Both the position numbers and the translations under genes were made by a program. Positions 61,015-64,000 of a stretch of DNA of 64,000 nt are shown here, one piece after another. The number at the start of each line of letters is the position of its first letter. Within the stretch, counting starts at the first letter, position 1. Source of the DNA: Thalassobacillus sp043497085 (GTDB lineage: Bacteria > Bacillota > Bacilli > Bacillales > Halobacillaceae); assembly GCA_043497085.1 (NCBI GenBank), contig JBIEKI010000007.1, one strand, 5' to 3'. The notes below the pieces were generated by a model that was given only the letters and a program-made list of their open reading frames with translations, ran no database searches and was not told where the DNA came from.

Positions 61015-62007
61015 ATGACAGCTGGACGTATATCAATTATTATTCCTTCTTATAATGAATCCGATAATATCGATCTTATATATAAAGCGGTGGACAAAGA
61101 GTTTGAGGGGCTTCCTTATAATTATGAAATTCTATATGTCAATGACGGCAGCACGGATGATACATTATCCCGGATCAAAAAACTGGCGGGAGCGAACGCG
61201 AATGTGAGGTATCTTTCATTTACACGTAATTTTGGAAAAGAAGTAGCGCTCCTCGCCGGCCTTCAGCATGCAGATGGAGAAGCGGTAATCATCATGGATG
61301 CGGATCTTCAGCATCCATGTTCCTTGATCAAACCGTTTATTGAAGGGTATGAAGAAGGTTATCATCAGGTGATCGGCCGTCGCAACCGGAAAGGGGACGG
61401 CTGGCTCCGTTCCTGTTTTTCTTCGCTTTATTATTGCCTGATCAATAAGTTCGTCGATGTCGAGCTGCAGGATGGTGTCGGTGATTTCCGGCTTCTGAGT
61501 CGGAAGGCCGTAGACGGATTGCTGAGGCTCAATGAAGGGAGCCGCTTTTCGAAAGGATTGTTTTCCTGGATCGGATTGAGCCAGAAGATCATCCATTATG
61601 ATAATGTCTGCCGGGAGAATGGCAAGTCGAAATGGAAGTTTTCGAAATTGCTGAACTATGGCATCGACGGTGCAGTTTCTTTCAATAACCGGCCGCTCCG
61701 GATTTGTTTTTATACCGGCATGTTTATTTTACTGTTGTCGGTCGTTTATATTTTGGTGCATTTGATAATGATTATGAATAATGGCGTCGTGGAACGGGGA
61801 TATTTTACAACGATTTCGGCAGTGTTGCTGCTTGGCGGCATACAGCTGTTAAGCCTTGGTGTCATCGGTGAATACATTGGACGGATTTATTATGAAACGA
61901 AGCAGCGCCCGCATTATCTTGTAGAAGAGTCCAATATTAAAAGTGGAAACAGCAGGGAAGCGGACCGGACAGGGGTTTATAAGATTTATCGGAGTGGGGA
62001 TCATTAA
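61015..62007 (+). CDS. csbB: GT2 undecaprenyl-phosphate glycosyltransferase, CsbB-like
   Basis: A 330-residue membrane enzyme: a GT-A domain (1-225) with IIIPSYNESDNIDLIYKAVD, VNDGSTDDTL, MDADLQHPCSLIKPFIEGYE and RENGKSKWKFSKLLNYGIDG, then two membrane segments (IDLMVF-type, ~235-300). This is the CsbB/GtrB group, which transfers GlcNAc (or another sugar) from UDP-sugar to undecaprenyl phosphate. The next gene is a YfhO homologue, the order seen in Bacillus subtilis, where the pair glycosylates lipoteichoic acid. ATG 61015 follows AGTAGGTGTAACC. Confidence 0.85.
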   Translation: MTAGRISIIIPSYNESDNIDLIYKAVDKEFEGLPYNYEILYVNDGSTDDTLSRIKKLAGANANVRYLSFTRNFGKEVALLAGLQHADGEAVIIMDADLQHPCSLIKPFIEGYEEGYHQVIGRRNRKGDGWLRSCFSSLYYCLINKFVDVELQDGVGDFRLLSRKAVDGLLRLNEGSRFSKGLFSWIGLSQKIIHYDNVCRENGKSKWKFSKLLNYGIDGAVSFNNRPLRICFYTGMFILLLSVVYILVHLIMIMNNGVVERGYFTTISAVLLLGGIQLLSLGVIGEYIGRIYYETKQRPHYLVEESNIKSGNSREADRTGVYKIYRSGDH

Positions 62008-62056
62008 TACCTTCAGCGTATCTGGAAAAATATAAAGAAGTAAACGGGGATTTCAT

Positions 62057-64000
62057 ATGAACAGGAAACTCTTACTTTTGCTGGTCGCCTGCCTGATTCT
62101 TGCTGTGCTTGCTCATGCATTCTTTTTGCATGCGTGGACGGAAGGGCGATTTATGGTCGGTCATAATGATGGTCTCCAGCAGATGGTGACGTTTAAAAAA
62201 CTGCTTTACGAGCAGTATACAAACGGTAATTTCTTTTACACGTATCGTTTTGGATTAGGTGGCGGGACCTACAGTCAGCTGGCGTTTTACTTTTCGACAT
62301 CGATTGTGTTCCTGATCAGTGCTGTAGTGACGTTTTTATTAGAATCACTGGGTTTAATTGAGGCAGTGGATATCGTTTATTGGGCGAATGCTGCTGTGTT
62401 CATCAGTGTCATCCGATTGTCAGTTATTCTGTTTGTAACCACCCTGGTGTTCCGGTATATGAGCAGTCGCTGGCTGCCAGCCTTTCTTGGAGCGGCTGTC
62501 TATGGCTTATCGGTCATCTATTTCCGGCATGCGACGTATTGGGAGTTTTTTGCCGATGCGATGCTTTGGGTGCCACTATTAGTATACGGCGTGGAAAAAA
62601 TCATTCGGGAACTACGCCCGGGATGGTTTATTTTTGCTGTCGCTGTAACGATGTTCGATAACTTTTATTTCGCTTATATCAATCTGATATTCATCGGTAT
62701 CTATATAGTTGCCCGTTTGTGGATTCATCTGGATACGAATGTGGCCGGTGTGGGACGGAAGGTGAAATTATTTGTATTCGGCGGGTTGGTTGGGGCCGGA
62801 ATCAGTGCGGTTTCGTTCATTCCTGCGGTCTACAGTTTTTTTCATAACCATCGGCCGGACTATGCTTTTCCTATTGAGGCTGTAGATTTTTCGGACAATA
62901 TTTTGTTTACGAGCAGGTACGTCATTGTGCCGGCACTGTTTTTAGTCTTCGTTTTTACTTTTTTCTTCTATCGAAAAGCTATGTTCCGTCTGTTCGGCGG
63001 GCTGAGTATCCTTTTTATTGTGCTGCACTTCAGTCCCCTGATAGCCAGCGCGTTTAATGGCTTCTCCGCACCGCAATACCGCTGGGAATACGTCTTGTCT
63101 TTCACGCTTGGCGCTGCGGTATGTGCTGGAATGTCTCATATTCATGAGGTAAGTAAGAAAGCCTTTTTGACGGCAAGTACCATGGTAATGGCAGTCTACC
63201 TCGTCTTTTTCTTTAGTGATGAGGAAATGGAGTTCTTATCCCTGCCTGGGATTGGTGTGTTTCTTTTAGTATTCCTGACGTTGATTGCTACAGCTGGTTT
63301 CGTGTGGTCCTGCAAAAAATCCTGGTACTATTTTTTGAGCGTAGCAACACTGCTCAATCTGCTTGCTATTTCTAACGCGAGCCAATATGTCATTTCGGAA
63401 ATGACCGGGGTAAACAAGGTTTCGGAGCAATACTTACATAGCGACAAGTACAACGGAAAAGAAGCACGTGAACTGTTACAGAAAGTAAAGGCTCAAGATG
63501 CTGACCCCTATTATCGGATTGATTGGAAAGAGGGTTATCTGAATAATACGCCGATTGTCCAGGACTTCAACGGGTTTAGCGTCTATTCCAGTATCCTGAA
63601 TGAAAACCTGCTCTATTTTTATTTATACGATTTGAACATTGACATGGGAAGAGAAAGTGTCAGCCGTTACTCCACGCTAAGCAATCGTGCCAACTTGTAC
63701 AGTCTCCTGCAGGGAAAGTATGTGATGAAAAAGAAAGACGATGCAGGAAATGTGCCATATGGTTTCGAGGAGATTGCGAGGTCGGACAATTACATCGTTT
63801 ATAAAAATACGAACCTGCTGCCATTCGTAAGAACTACTGATACTATATTTTCGGAGCGTGAGTTGGAAGATGCCAATGTATTGGAAAAAGAGCATGCCAT
63901 GCTGGAAGGGGTAGTGGTGTCTGAGGTAGAAACTAAAGTGGGGGAGGTAGAAAACGTACCGGATCTCATCAAAGAAACCACTGTAGAGACAGTTAATGCT
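62057..64000 (+). CDS. yfhO: YfhO-family membrane protein (partial)
   Basis: At least 648 residues, open at the window end. It begins with a signal-anchor (LLLLLVACLILAVLAHAFFL), then MVGHNDGLQQMVTFKKLLYE and FGLGGGTYSQLAFYFSTSIV, and has many membrane segments, followed by an outer soluble domain. This is the YfhO group of GT-C-fold glycosyltransferases; in Bacillus subtilis YfhO moves the CsbB product onto lipoteichoic acid. ATG 62057 follows ACGGGGA and lies 50 bases after csbB, so both are surely in one operon. Confidence 0.85.
   Translation, partial: MNRKLLLLLVACLILAVLAHAFFLHAWTEGRFMVGHNDGLQQMVTFKKLLYEQYTNGNFFYTYRFGLGGGTYSQLAFYFSTSIVFLISAVVTFLLESLGLIEAVDIVYWANAAVFISVIRLSVILFVTTLVFRYMSSRWLPAFLGAAVYGLSVIYFRHATYWEFFADAMLWVPLLVYGVEKIIRELRPGWFIFAVAVTMFDNFYFAYINLIFIGIYIVARLWIHLDTNVAGVGRKVKLFVFGGLVGAGISAVSFIPAVYSFFHNHRPDYAFPIEAVDFSDNILFTSRYVIVPALFLVFVFTFFFYRKAMFRLFGGLSILFIVLHFSPLIASAFNGFSAPQYRWEYVLSFTLGAAVCAGMSHIHEVSKKAFLTASTMVMAVYLVFFFSDEEMEFLSLPGIGVFLLVFLTLIATAGFVWSCKKSWYYFLSVATLLNLLAISNASQYVISEMTGVNKVSEQYLHSDKYNGKEARELLQKVKAQDADPYYRIDWKEGYLNNTPIVQDFNGFSVYSSILNENLLYFYLYDLNIDMGRESVSRYSTLSNRANLYSLLQGKYVMKKKDDAGNVPYGFEEIARSDNYIVYKNTNLLPFVRTTDTIFSERELEDANVLEKEHAMLEGVVVSEVETKVGEVENVPDLIKETTVETVNA

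Noticed and set aside
1..64000. Prophage, integrative element or insertion sequence
   Set aside because: No transposase, integrase, capsid or tail gene and no terminal repeats or att-like duplications were found.

Overview
The window looks like chromosomal DNA of a spore-forming Bacillaceae, probably a halotolerant or marine relative of Bacillus. The evidence is gene content and order: spoVIF next to a YjcZ-type small spore protein, a LysM/GH18 spore-lysis-type enzyme, adeR/ald, alaR/alaT, csbB/yfhO, fosB, ykvI-like and ymcC-like genes, strong AGGAGG ribosome binding sites and many TTG/GTG starts. The very acidic linker of the LCP protein fits a salt-adapted lineage. No phage, insertion sequence, tRNA, rRNA or CRISPR array was seen. 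The genus is an inference.

Layout. (1) 1-7529: a glycan-degradation operon with a GH94 phosphorylase (3' end only), a GH35-type beta-galactosidase, a Cys-type sulfatase, a PF10091/GH144-like glucan hydrolase, an EEP phosphoesterase, and the formylglycine-generating enzyme that would activate the sulfatase. (2) 7626-11890: beta-glucoside PTS (IIBCA), 6-phospho-beta-glucosidase and a GntR/UTRA regulator, with a palindromic operator inside the PTS promoter. (3) 12088-18191: a lipoprotein, then the mannitol genes mtlA-mtlR-mtlD. (4) 18375-23332: an AAC(6')-like acetyltransferase, a hydrolase, fosB, DUF4003, a TDT-like membrane protein and an FMN reductase. (5) 23399-36273: alanine metabolism (alr, ald, adeR, alaT, alaR) interleaved with transporters and small membrane proteins. 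(6) 36274-48481: a repeat-rich intergenic block, lipoproteins, an AlkA-type glycosylase, YceI with a double operator, an SMR efflux pair, spore genes and stress genes. (7) 48740-55807: small membrane proteins, acetyltransferases, a ferritin-like protein, a processive GT2 polysaccharide synthase behind a terminator-bearing leader, an LCP-DUF1510 fusion and a NERD-like membrane protein. (8) 55966-60140: trehalose-type regulator and PTS flanking an (alpha/alpha)6-barrel hydrolase in place of the usual GH13 phosphotrehalase. (9) 60476-64000: two small membrane proteins and the csbB-yfhO pair for teichoic acid glycosylation, cut by the window end.

The carbohydrate theme is strong: an extracellular or imported substituted glycan (region 1) and three PTS-linked sugars (beta-glucosides, mannitol, trehalose-like). 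Several promoters carry operators that can be read directly. The observations most worth following are the eight-unit 20-21 bp tandem array at 36491-36655, the 102-bp hairpin repeat present twice (36352 and 43575), the tre-type cluster without a GH13 enzyme, the sulfatase/FGE glycan operon, the MhqR-like operators before yceI, and the LCP-DUF1510 fusion.
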